Positions 13,288 through 21,549 of a stretch of 24,824 bases of DNA are shown one piece after another (position 1 is the stretch's first letter; each line of letters starts with the position of its first letter). Where the stretch lies: NCBI GenBank assembly GCA_937890045.1, contig CALBXV010000369.1, positions 1 through 24,824 of the forward strand. The letters are read 5' to 3'. Below the pieces are notes generated by a model that worked only from the letters and a program-made list of their open reading frames with translations, made no database searches and had not been told where the DNA came from. A program made the position numbers and the translations under genes. This DNA is from an uncultured archaeon. GTDB taxonomy: Archaea > Thermoproteota > Nitrososphaeria > Nitrososphaerales > CALBXV01.

Positions 13288-15717
13288 TTATTTTTTTTGA
13301 TTATCATTAATTAATTTCCAAAGTTTATATGAATTAAGTGGTAATTCGGTAATTTTTATGTTTAAAGGTTGAAGAGCGTCGGCAATTGCGTTTGCTATTG
13401 CGACTGGAGCGGATTCCGAATTACCTTCTCCAGCTCCTTTTGATCCTAAAGCTGTTAATGGTGATGGTGTTTCAACATGTTCTGTTTTCATATCAATAGA
13501 TTCATAAGCAGTAGGACATAAATAATCCATAAATGTGGATGTTAAAAGTTGCCCATTATCATCATAAAGTAATTCTTCATAAAGTGCGCCTGCTACACCA
13601 TGCATTGCGCCTCCATGAATTTGACCTTCAACAATTTTGGGATTAATAATTGTTCCTGAATCATGTGTTGATAAATAATTAGTTAATTTAATTTCAAATG
13701 TTTGAGGATCAATATCTACAGTTATAATATCAGCTATGAATCCATAAGTTGCAGAAGAATTAACTCGATCATATTTATCTGGAGGTTTAAGGACTTTCAT
13801 GGAAAATGTATGTCTAGCTTGTAATCCAGGATCTATATCATCAGGTAATAACGTTGGGTTCCAATGTGCAGTACCTGCAATACGTTTAAATGAGACAAAT
13901 TTATCAGGAGATCCAAGAACAAAAACATTATTATTTTCTAATTTAAGATCTTCAATTCGAGCTTCTAATAAATGAGCCGCGATATTTAATATTTTATCTT
14001 TAACTTTTCGTGCGGCAAAAGTTACAGAACTTGCACCCATTGTTGCAAAAACACTAGAATATGACCCGGAAGCAATACTCCAAACTTTAGTAAAACTATC
14101 AAAATTAGAGTTAACACTAACATCTTCAGGTTTAATACCTAATTCATTTGCAACTATTTGTGCAACAACCGTTTCATGTCCTTGTCCTTGTGGATTAGTA
14201 TCAACTTCAGCAACAACTTTACCTGATATATCAATTTTAACAGATGCAGTAGAAAGATTGCCAGACTTAGGATTATAATTGGGGCTTTCACGAATTTCTG
14301 GTGGTATAGCCACAGTCACATATCCCATATTAGACGCAGATGGATCAACAGCTAAACCTATGCCAATACCAAAAAATTTACCTTTCTTTCTTTTTTTAAT
14401 TTGAAGTTTACGTAAATTAGAATAATTACTTAGATTAAGAACTTGATTGAAAACTTTAGGATAATTACCTACATCATAGATTCCTCCAGTAGGTGTAGTA
14501 TATGGAAATTGAGTGGGTTGAATTAAATTTGTTAATCTTACTTCTGCAGGGTCTTTCTTAAGTTTAAGAGCAATTAAATCAATCATTCTTTCTAATCCAA
14601 AATATGTTTGTTGACATCCATATCCACGATTTGGACCAGTGGGACATTTATTACTAACAATAACATTACCATCGATTTCAACATTTAAAATTTGATATGG
14701 ACCTGTAAAATTTCCTAAAGGTCTAAATAAACATCCAGGTTCAGGAGCTCGGATATATGCTCCTACATTATCAATAATCTTTGTTTTTAACCCTAATATT
14801 TTTCCATCAGAATTAAAATAAGTTTCAATTTCTGAATATCGATCTGTACCGGAAGAACTAGCTAACAAATGTTCACGTCGTGTTTCAATCCATTTAATTG
14901 GTACACGAGTTTTAATGGCTGCAATTCCGATTAAGACTAAATATGGATATATACTGGTTTTTATTCCAAAACCACCACCAATATCACCAGGAACTATTAA
15001 ACGTAATTTATCTTGTGGTCTTTGTAAAGCTTTAGATGCAACAGCAAACATAGTCCAGGGTCCATGAAAGTTGGACCATATAGTTAAAACATCTAAAGAT
15101 GAATCATATGAAGCAACTAGACCATAAGTTTCTAGTGGTGTAGAACTATATTTTGGAAAATGAAAAGTTTCTTTAATAGTATGTTCAGAATTACTAATTG
15201 CAGATTGTATATTACCATAATTTAGAGATCGATGAACTGCAATATTATGCCCTACATTCTCATGAAGAATGGGGGCTTCGGGTTTAATTGCTTCTTCAGG
15301 TTTAGTTACAACTGGGAGAGGATCGTATTCAACATTTATTAATTCAAGGGCATCAGACCCAATATATTTATCATTTGATATAATAACTGCTACAGGTTCC
15401 CCTACATAACGAACTTTATCAATTGCGATTGGATAATATGTAAAATTATCTTGAACTCCGACAGGGAAGGGTTGAGATATAGATTTAATATCTTTACCGA
15501 CTAGAATATTTCTGACTCCATCAAGTTTTAACGCATTGCTTGTATCTATATTCAAAATTTTAGCATGAGCGTAAGGACTTCTTAATATAGTGGCATAATA
15601 CATATTATCAATGTTGAAATCTTCGATGAAATTACCTTTACCAGTTAATAACCGATGGTCTTCGAATCGTTTAATACTTTTACCGATTTGACTATTAGAA
15701 TTAGTTAAAGTATTCAC
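13288..15717 (-). CDS. Molybdenum hydroxylase large subunit (xanthine DH/aldehyde oxidase/CoxL-like)
   Basis: This 809-residue large subunit of the xanthine dehydrogenase family carries the molybdopterin-cytosine/guanine dinucleotide-binding domains. It begins with the family opener 'IGKSIKRFEDHRLLTGKG' (11-28). It has 'GDIGGGFGIK' (244-253), the substrate-loop region 'GPNRGYG' (361-367), the cofactor loop 'PQGQGHE' (509-515) and the catalytic Glu at E764 in 'GAGEG'. The loop is not the AYRCSFR of true aerobic CO dehydrogenase, so oxidation of an aldehyde, purine or other N-heterocycle is more likely. Electron-transfer partners (2Fe-2S and FAD subunits) are not adjacent and were not found in the window. 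The GTG start lies 5 nt after the stop of the M42 peptidase gene, so the two are almost certainly one transcript. Substrate unknown. Confidence 0.92.
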   Translation of the reverse strand: MNTLTNSNSQIGKSIKRFEDHRLLTGKGNFIEDFNIDNMYYATILRSPYAHAKILNIDTSNALKLDGVRNILVGKDIKSISQPFPVGVQDNFTYYPIAIDKVRYVGEPVAVIISNDKYIGSDALELINVEYDPLPVVTKPEEAIKPEAPILHENVGHNIAVHRSLNYGNIQSAISNSEHTIKETFHFPKYSSTPLETYGLVASYDSSLDVLTIWSNFHGPWTMFAVASKALQRPQDKLRLIVPGDIGGGFGIKTSIYPYLVLIGIAAIKTRVPIKWIETRREHLLASSSGTDRYSEIETYFNSDGKILGLKTKIIDNVGAYIRAPEPGCLFRPLGNFTGPYQILNVEIDGNVIVSNKCPTGPNRGYGCQQTYFGLERMIDLIALKLKKDPAEVRLTNLIQPTQFPYTTPTGGIYDVGNYPKVFNQVLNLSNYSNLRKLQIKKRKKGKFFGIGIGLAVDPSASNMGYVTVAIPPEIRESPNYNPKSGNLSTASVKIDISGKVVAEVDTNPQGQGHETVVAQIVANELGIKPEDVSVNSNFDSFTKVWSIASGSYSSVFATMGASSVTFAARKVKDKILNIAAHLLEARIEDLKLENNNVFVLGSPDKFVSFKRIAGTAHWNPTLLPDDIDPGLQARHTFSMKVLKPPDKYDRVNSSATYGFIADIITVDIDPQTFEIKLTNYLSTHDSGTIINPKIVEGQIHGGAMHGVAGALYEELLYDDNGQLLTSTFMDYLCPTAYESIDMKTEHVETPSPLTALGSKGAGEGNSESAPVAIANAIADALQPLNIKITELPLNSYKLWKLINDNQKK

Positions 15718-15722
15718 CTGAA

Positions 15723-16751
15723 TTAATGTAATTTAAGATATTCCAGTACTAGAAAAGATGTTTGTTTAATATCATTAATATTAGCAGTTTCAACTGGAGA
15801 ATGACTAGAAAATCGTGGAATAAATATTCCACCGCTAGGAATTCCAGAGTCTAGAGTGTGAATTGTGGATGCATCAGTCCAAAAACCAGTTGCAACATCA
15901 AGTTGAAAATTAAGTTTATGTTTTTGAGCAATAGAAATAAGTTGTTTAGTTATTTCTTTAGAATAAACGGTTGCAGAATCTAAAATACGAATAACAGGTC
16001 CTTTTCCTACTTCAATAGGAGTTTGTTGTTTCGAAGTTGTAGGGTCACGAGCTGGAGTAGTATCAATAATTATTGCTTGTGTTGGGTGTAAAATTTGAGC
16101 GGCGACTTTTGCTCCTCTTGAACCTATTTCTTCTTGAACAGCTGCGACAAAATGTAGAGTATGATTTGGAGTTGTGTTTTTTAGATTTTTGAGTAAATCT
16201 AACATAATAACACATCCAATTCTGTTATCTAAAGCTTTACTTAACACATGATTTTTACCAAGAAGTTGAAAATTTGGATGGAAAACGATTGGATCTCCAA
16301 TTTTAATTCCTAGTTTATGAACTTCAGTTTTACTAGAAGCACCAACATCAATCCAAAGATTTTCAAGAACAATTTGATTATGAAGATCAGTTTCAGTTAA
16401 CAGATGTTTACCTTTGACTCCTATTGCACCAGGATATGTACCTTTATCAGATATAACATCAACTACAAGTCCGAGTAGAATTCTGGTATCAATCATTCCA
16501 TTTAAATCAAAATAAATGAATCCTTCATCACTAATATATTTAACAATTAGACTAACTTCATCAGTGTGGACAACAATTGCGATTGATTTGTCAGGATTTT
16601 TACCTTTAATTGTTGCAACAAGATTACCCATGTTATCTATATGGGAATTTAAACCTAATTTTTTTATGTAAGTTTGTAATAGTTCTGCAACTTTATTTTC
16701 AGAACCTGCAGGTCCAGGAGTTGAGGTTAGTTGTTTAAGTATATCAAGCAA
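15723..16751 (-). CDS. M42 family aminopeptidase (TET/FrvX-like)
   Basis: This 342-residue cytoplasmic dinuclear metallo-aminopeptidase of the M42 family is of the type that forms large tetrahedral (TET) particles and trims peptides left by proteasome-type proteases. Metal and catalytic residues are visible: H62 and D64 in 'VVHTDEV', D175 in 'KALDNRIG', E207-E208 in 'QEEIGSRG', D230 in 'IIIDTTPA' and H317 in 'SSHSP'. Length is typical. The start is TTG; the next in-frame Met is at residue 41. It is the first gene of a two-gene unit with the molybdenum hydroxylase, an unexpected partner. The divergent alcohol dehydrogenase starts about 120 nt away, leaving room for separate promoters. Confidence 0.93.
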   Translation of the reverse strand: MLDILKQLTSTPGPAGSENKVAELLQTYIKKLGLNSHIDNMGNLVATIKGKNPDKSIAIVVHTDEVSLIVKYISDEGFIYFDLNGMIDTRILLGLVVDVISDKGTYPGAIGVKGKHLLTETDLHNQIVLENLWIDVGASSKTEVHKLGIKIGDPIVFHPNFQLLGKNHVLSKALDNRIGCVIMLDLLKNLKNTTPNHTLHFVAAVQEEIGSRGAKVAAQILHPTQAIIIDTTPARDPTTSKQQTPIEVGKGPVIRILDSATVYSKEITKQLISIAQKHKLNFQLDVATGFWTDASTIHTLDSGIPSGGIFIPRFSSHSPVETANINDIKQTSFLVLEYLKLH

Positions 16752-16873
16752 TTTAAAATCCTAAAAAATATTTAGTAACCATAATTTAAATAGGTTTTTA
16801 TGTCTTTAATTTAACACTGGGAAAAAACAAGGTTATTTTTTTAAAGTATTATGTATATAGATTATTGTTTATT

Positions 16874-17926
16874 ATGAAGTTAGCAAAAATATATGGTTTA
16901 AATCAGGAATTTAAAATTGAAGAAGCAGAAATTCCAAAAATTGATGATGATGAAGTATTAGTATCAGTCCAAGCTGCTGGAATATGTGGTACTGATTTAC
17001 ATATTCAAGATGGGGAATTTTTAAATGTTCCAGGTGTTGAAAAAGCAAAAATGGGCTTTCCAATAGTAATGGGTCATGAAATTAGTGGAATTATAGAAAA
17101 AACAGGTAATAAAATTCAGAATTTAAGTAAAGGAGATCGAGTAGTAGTAAATCCTGTAGTTACATGTAATAATTGTTTCTATTGTTTAAGTGGAAATAAA
17201 AAAGTATGTGAAAATAAACATGCTTATGGTGAAGGTGCGCCAGGAGGATTTGCTCAATATTCTAAATTTTCAGGAAATAATGTTTATAAAATTCCTGATA
17301 AATTAAGCTTTGAAGAAGCAGCAATTATGGCAGATTCATTAGCTACTCCATTTGAGGCAATGAAATTGTTAAATGTAGGTCCAGGAGATACAGTAGCATT
17401 ATATGGAATTGGAGGACTGGGAATTAACGCAGTGCAAATTGGTAAATTACGTGGAGCTGAAATAATTGCAGTAGATGTGTTAGATGATAAATTAAAATTA
17501 GCAAAAGAATTTGGAGCAGATCATTTAATAAATGCAGTAAATGAGGATCCGATCAAAAAAATTAAAGAGCTTACACATAATAGAGGAGCTGATAAATCAT
17601 TAGAAATTGTAGGTGGTAAAAAAACTGTAGAATTAGCAATCGGAAGTGTAAGACCAGGAGGGAAAATGGGGATAATAGGAGGAAGTAATGATAATTTTTC
17701 TGCTGGAATTAGGCAAATACTTTGGAATAATATAACAATTGTACCCTGTTATGGTGATCTGCCAACTAATTTTACTAACATGGTAGATTTACTTGTAGAG
17801 GGAAAATTAAATTTAAAGAAAATTATTACGCATAGGTTTCCACTTCAAGATATAAATATAGCGTTTAAAACATTAAGAGAAAAAATTGGTAATCCATTAC
17901 GAATAGTAATATTACCTCAGAAATAA
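16874..17926 (+). CDS. Zinc-dependent alcohol dehydrogenase (MDR family)
   Basis: This 350-residue medium-chain dehydrogenase/reductase should oxidise a secondary or polyol-type alcohol with NAD(P). Catalytic zinc ligands are C38 (in 'GICGTDLH') and H68-E69 (in 'GHEISG'). The structural zinc lobe has C98, C101, C104 and C112. The Rossmann motif 'GIGGLG' is at 178-183, and an Asp at 201 at the end of the second strand favours NAD over NADP. The ATG at 16874 gives the usual N-terminus; a TTG three codons earlier is possible but adds only three hydrophobic residues. It is a single gene, convergent with the SRPBCC gene 10 nt away and divergent from the M42 gene. Substrate is not predictable. Confidence 0.92.
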   Translation: MKLAKIYGLNQEFKIEEAEIPKIDDDEVLVSVQAAGICGTDLHIQDGEFLNVPGVEKAKMGFPIVMGHEISGIIEKTGNKIQNLSKGDRVVVNPVVTCNNCFYCLSGNKKVCENKHAYGEGAPGGFAQYSKFSGNNVYKIPDKLSFEEAAIMADSLATPFEAMKLLNVGPGDTVALYGIGGLGINAVQIGKLRGAEIIAVDVLDDKLKLAKEFGADHLINAVNEDPIKKIKELTHNRGADKSLEIVGGKKTVELAIGSVRPGGKMGIIGGSNDNFSAGIRQILWNNITIVPCYGDLPTNFTNMVDLLVEGKLNLKKIITHRFPLQDINIAFKTLREKIGNPLRIVILPQK

Positions 17927-17936
17927 CGCTGTTAAA

Positions 17937-18377
17937 TTAACTATTATTTTTATAGTCGTTTTCTAAAGCGATGATTAATTTATCCCAGTATTCATTAACA
18001 GATTTATCCCATTCTTCTTTTGAAGTAACGAATTTTGGATTTTTATAAGTAATTTCAAATTTCATAGTTAATTTAGTTTGATTTCCTTCAGAAGTAAGAT
18101 TATAATCACCAATTTCATCACATTCATCGCCGATGAAATCTAGATGCCAATAATCTGGAGGATGCATATAAACGGTTTCAGTTGCATGAACAATACGACC
18201 GTCTTTAACTGTTTCTGTAGTAAAAACAGCTTTTTCTTTAGTTTTTTCAATTATTTTTTCAGTATAATCTGATCCAGTTAATTCTGGATCATCTTCTCTA
18301 AAATCTGTACACCAATCATAAACAAAATCTAAAGGTGCTGAAAATGTTTTTACTAAAATATGAATTTGAGAACTCAT
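17937..18377 (-). CDS. SRPBCC (START/Bet v1-like) family protein
   Basis: This 146-residue single-domain helix-grip protein opens with a beta strand and the family-typical 'FSAPLDFVYDWCTDF' helix region (12-26). It then runs through alternating polar/hydrophobic strands and ends in a long C-terminal helix (about 118-143). Such proteins form a deep ligand cavity and may be cyclases, hydrolases, ring-hydroxylase-like or simple carriers. No catalytic residue can be picked out. The ATG start faces the TPP-enzyme gene across 63 nt with a shared TATA-like element, so the pair may be co-regulated. Confidence 0.82.
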   Translation of the reverse strand: MSSQIHILVKTFSAPLDFVYDWCTDFREDDPELTGSDYTEKIIEKTKEKAVFTTETVKDGRIVHATETVYMHPPDYWHLDFIGDECDEIGDYNLTSEGNQTKLTMKFEITYKNPKFVTSKEEWDKSVNEYWDKLIIALENDYKNNS

Positions 18378-18408
18378 ATTATAAATTAATAATTTTTTTT
18401 ACTAATAA

Positions 18409-18420
18409 ATTTTTATATCA
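18409..18420. promoter_or_regulatory. TATA box for the TPP-enzyme gene, possibly shared
   Basis: TTTTATATC is centred about 26 bases before the ATG at 18441, the classic archaeal TATA distance for a leaderless transcript starting at or next to the ATG. On the opposite strand GATATAAAA lies about 38 bases before the SRPBCC start. The placement is by inspection. Confidence 0.5.
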
Positions 18421-18440
18421 TAATAAGGTAAAAACATATT

Positions 18441-20183
18441 ATGACTAACTGGGATAAAAATGGAGCAAAAGTATTACATGAAGTATTACTAGATCATGGA
18501 GTAGAATATGTAATTGGAATGGATTCGCCAGAACCATTTTATGAAGTAGTTGCTAGAGAAAAGCAAAAAATCAAACCTATTTTAATTCATCATGAAGCTA
18601 TGGGAGCATTAATGGCTACTGGATATGCAGAAACATCATGTAAACCTGGTATATGTACTGGAGATGTAGGAGCTGGGTCAACAAATTTAGTAACTGGGAT
18701 TGCAGAAGCGTATAAATCATCTCAACCAGTAGTTGTATTAAGTGGTGGTTCACCAGTTGACACAGAAGATAAAAATCCTGCTCAAGGAATTGATCAAGTA
18801 ACGTTATTTCAATCTATAACTAAAGCATCTATTGATGTAAGAGATCCAAATAAAATTGATAAATTTGTACGAGAAGCTTTTAAAATAGCAACTTCAGGTA
18901 GACCTGGTCCTGTATTTTTAAATTTTAGACCAGAAGCACTTGAAGAGGGAGAAATTGATTATAAAAGTCGTCCGGAAATCCAGTTTTCAACAGTACCAGC
19001 AGTAAGGGTGACGCCTAGACAGGATGCAATAGATAATGCGGCAAAATTGTTATTATCAGCAGAAAGACCTTGTATAATTGCTGGTGGTGGTGCAATGATG
19101 TCACAATGTGGAGATGAATTAATTAAGTTAGCAGAATTGTTACAAATACCTGTAACAACTACAATTATGGCTAAAGGTTTGTTTCCAGAAACTCATGAAT
19201 TAAGTCTAGGTGCAATTGGAGCTTATATTACTGGAAAAGTTGGTCATGGTGTTATATCAAAAACAATTGTTCAAGAAGCTGATGTAGTACTACTTATTGG
19301 AACTAAAACAGATGAAATGTCAACTACAGGTTGGAGATATCCAACACCAGATTCTAAAATTATTCATATTGATATTGACCCAGTTGAAATTGGGAGAAAT
19401 TATGATACGAAAGTAGCAATAGTAGCTGATGCTAAAATGGCTTTAATTTCATTATATAACACTATTAAAAATAGTAAGAATAGGAGAAAAGGAGCGTCTA
19501 GAGTTCAAAAAATTCTTAAACTTGAAAAGCAATGGGAAGATGTAAATAGAGATGGTAGTATTTCAGACAGAATTCCTATAAGAATGCATAGATTAATAGC
19601 AGAAATAGAGAAATTTGTAGATAAAGATACTATAGTAGCTTCAGATGCTTCACAATGTTCTGCTTGGGCAGCAAGTCATATAAAAGCTAAAAATAAAAAT
19701 CCAAGTAAATCATTTGTTCAACCAAGAGGATTGGGAGCATTAGGAATGGCGGTTCCATTATCATTAGGTGCACAACTTGCAGAACCTGATAAAAGAGTAT
19801 TTTGTATTAATGGAGATGGGGGATTCCTAGTTGGACAAGTACAAGAATTGGAGACAGCTTTAAGATATGAATTAAACACTGTTACTTTTATTCTTAATAA
19901 TCAAGTATTAGGTGGTAATACAATAGTAGAAGAAATGATAATGAATAATTATGATCATGAAGCAAACTTTACTAATATTGATTTTGCCAAAGTAGCTGAA
20001 GGTTTTGGATGCTGTGGAATAACTGTAGAAAGACCGGGAGAAATTGAAGAAGCAATTAAACAAGCATTAAATTGTGGTAAACCTGCTTTAATTGATGTAA
20101 AATTAGGGTTTGGTACAAAAGAATTACTAAGAGATCAATTTGAAGTAGTATCTTTAGGAATATGGGGAGGAGATGATTATTAA
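18441..20183 (+). CDS. TPP-dependent enzyme, acetolactate synthase-like
   Basis: This 580-residue protein has the three-domain architecture of the acetolactate synthase/pyruvate decarboxylase superfamily. The catalytic Glu that activates TPP is E52 in 'HHEAMGALMATGYAE'. The TPP-binding GDG is at 458-460 and is closed by N486-N487. A central FAD/ADP-fold domain is present ('CIIAGGGAMMS' near 210). The pyruvate-decarboxylating acetolactate synthase, sulfopyruvate or benzoylformate decarboxylases, and oxalyl-CoA decarboxylase share this frame. The absence of an ilvN-type regulatory subunit or any ilv gene nearby argues against calling it IlvB. It is transcribed alone, probably leaderless, and ends in a hairpin terminator. 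The substrate is likely a 2-oxo acid; beyond that unknown. Confidence 0.88.
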   Translation: MTNWDKNGAKVLHEVLLDHGVEYVIGMDSPEPFYEVVAREKQKIKPILIHHEAMGALMATGYAETSCKPGICTGDVGAGSTNLVTGIAEAYKSSQPVVVLSGGSPVDTEDKNPAQGIDQVTLFQSITKASIDVRDPNKIDKFVREAFKIATSGRPGPVFLNFRPEALEEGEIDYKSRPEIQFSTVPAVRVTPRQDAIDNAAKLLLSAERPCIIAGGGAMMSQCGDELIKLAELLQIPVTTTIMAKGLFPETHELSLGAIGAYITGKVGHGVISKTIVQEADVVLLIGTKTDEMSTTGWRYPTPDSKIIHIDIDPVEIGRNYDTKVAIVADAKMALISLYNTIKNSKNRRKGASRVQKILKLEKQWEDVNRDGSISDRIPIRMHRLIAEIEKFVDKDTIVASDASQCSAWAASHIKAKNKNPSKSFVQPRGLGALGMAVPLSLGAQLAEPDKRVFCINGDGGFLVGQVQELETALRYELNTVTFILNNQVLGGNTIVEEMIMNNYDHEANFTNIDFAKVAEGFGCCGITVERPGEIEEAIKQALNCGKPALIDVKLGFGTKELLRDQFEVVSLGIWGGDDY

Positions 20184-20205
20184 TATAATCATCTGCTGTT
20201 TTTTT
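20172..20205 (+). terminator. Hairpin plus T-run after the TPP-enzyme gene
   Basis: A perfect nine-pair inverted repeat (20172-20180 with 20185-20193, loop TAAT) spans the TAA stop at 20181-20183 and is followed by seven Ts at 20199-20205. It looks like an intrinsic terminator for the plus strand only. The T-run runs into the stop codon of the convergent M28 gene. Confidence 0.6.
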
Positions 20206-21475
20206 ATTTAATTACTGGTTTTTGTAAGTTATATACAATATCATAAGCAACAGCTACAGAAACATTAGCTTGTTGAACAATTTTAATAGGATCAATATAA
20301 TCAATAATATCTTGATTGGTATGATAATATGGATTAATAGGAGGGAATTCAACAATATAAACAGCTGGTATACCAATATCTGCAAATGGTGCATGATCAC
20401 TCCATGGTACCCAAGATTCGGGGAAAATAATGTCGAGTGGCCAGTCAACTTGTTTAGCTTTTTTAAGTATAAAATCAAGATATGGTTTTCCTTTGGCCCA
20501 TATACCTCGTTTTGTTGGATGGACGTTACCTAACGAATCTAAACATAACATAGCTAAACAATTTTTTTTAAAATTTTCTTTATTTTTTTGCACAAAAGAT
20601 GTGGAGCCCCAAAAACCAATTTCTTCACCAGTAAAAGCTACAAACATCACTGTTCTTAATGGTTTATTTTTTGCAAATATACGACTAATTTCAATAATTG
20701 ATGATATACCGGTTAAATTATCCCAAGCAAAATTACCGTCGAACTGTGAATCGTAATGACCTCCAATTACTAGTATTTCTTCAGGGAATTTAGTGCCAGA
20801 AACTACACCAATCACATTTGATGATTTTTTAACTGTGTAAATACCTTCATGGGTAATTTTAACTTTAGTTTTATTCATACTCATCATACTCCAAAGTTTT
20901 TGAGCACTTCTCAAGGCAATAACAACTCCAGGAGTTTTACTAACATGTTTTTTAGGATTCTCAAGTTCGGGTGGTCCAAGTTTAGCAACTAATCCTCTTA
21001 TAAGATCATGAGGAGCGTCACTAACTACAATAAACCCAGCAGCACCTTTTTTTTCAGCATATGCAATATAATCATAAGGAAAAAAAGAAGTCGCCATAAC
21101 AATTTTTCCTTTTAAAGATGCTCCATTATTTTCAAGATTTTCAAATTCAGGTTTACTTCCTTCACCGACATAGATAATTTCTCCTTCAACAGTTTTATTA
21201 GCCGAATATTGTAATGGTTCACATTTAATAATTTCTTCAGTTGGAGAAATAATACGAAGATGACTAGATTTAGGCATATAATTGTTATAGGAAACTTCTT
21301 CAAGATGAACGTCTGTAAGTCCATTTTTTTTAAAATTATTCAAAATATAGTCTCGAACTTTAATTTCTCCAGGAGTGCCTAACCATCTATTACCATATTC
21401 ATTCATTTCTTGAACAGATTTATAAATATTGGATGGAGAAAGGGGTTCGATTGCAGGAGTTAAATTTTTCGACAA
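20204..21475 (-). CDS. M28 family metallopeptidase with PA domain
   Basis: This 423-residue zinc aminopeptidase has a complete M28 catalytic set: H240 and D252 (in 'GGHYDS' and 'AWDNLTG'), E284-E285 (in 'FTGEEIG'), D313 and H385 (in 'YYHTNQD'). A protease-associated (PA) domain is inserted at about 90-190. Many M28/PA enzymes are secreted or vacuolar, but the N-terminus here has no hydrophobic signal, so a cytoplasmic enzyme is more likely. The start is TTG because no ATG or GTG is near. It ends against the TPP-enzyme terminator and diverges from the CoA-transferase operon across 74 nt. With the M42 enzyme it makes a second aminopeptidase in this window. Confidence 0.93.
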   Translation of the reverse strand: MSKNLTPAIEPLSPSNIYKSVQEMNEYGNRWLGTPGEIKVRDYILNNFKKNGLTDVHLEEVSYNNYMPKSSHLRIISPTEEIIKCEPLQYSANKTVEGEIIYVGEGSKPEFENLENNGASLKGKIVMATSFFPYDYIAYAEKKGAAGFIVVSDAPHDLIRGLVAKLGPPELENPKKHVSKTPGVVIALRSAQKLWSMMSMNKTKVKITHEGIYTVKKSSNVIGVVSGTKFPEEILVIGGHYDSQFDGNFAWDNLTGISSIIEISRIFAKNKPLRTVMFVAFTGEEIGFWGSTSFVQKNKENFKKNCLAMLCLDSLGNVHPTKRGIWAKGKPYLDFILKKAKQVDWPLDIIFPESWVPWSDHAPFADIGIPAVYIVEFPPINPYYHTNQDIIDYIDPIKIVQQANVSVAVAYDIVYNLQKPVIK

Positions 21476-21502
21476 AACAAATATACATATTACATAATTG
21501 AT

Positions 21503-21516
21503 AAATAAATTTATTT
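21503..21516. promoter_or_regulatory. Palindromic TATA-like element between M28 and CoA-transferase genes
   Basis: A perfect 14-bp palindrome (AAATAAATTTATTT) is centred 34 bases before the M28 start and 40 bases before the CoA-transferase start. Its symmetry and position suggest one TATA-type element serving both directions, though AT-rich palindromes arise easily by chance here. Confidence 0.35.
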
Positions 21517-21549
21517 GTAATCATTGATTAATATAACAAACAGTATAAC

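Noticed and set aside
13288..15717. Annotation as aerobic carbon monoxide dehydrogenase CoxL
   Set aside because: The CO-specific AYRCSFR loop is absent and no coxM or coxS genes are adjacent.
18441..20183. Annotation as ilvB, the biosynthetic acetolactate synthase
   Set aside because: No ilvN or other branched-chain genes are nearby and the superfamily has many other reactions, so a general TPP-enzyme call is safer.
20254..20756. Several open frames within and opposite the M28 gene
   Set aside because: They are by-products of AT-rich coding sequence. The M28 frame holds all catalytic residues over this stretch.
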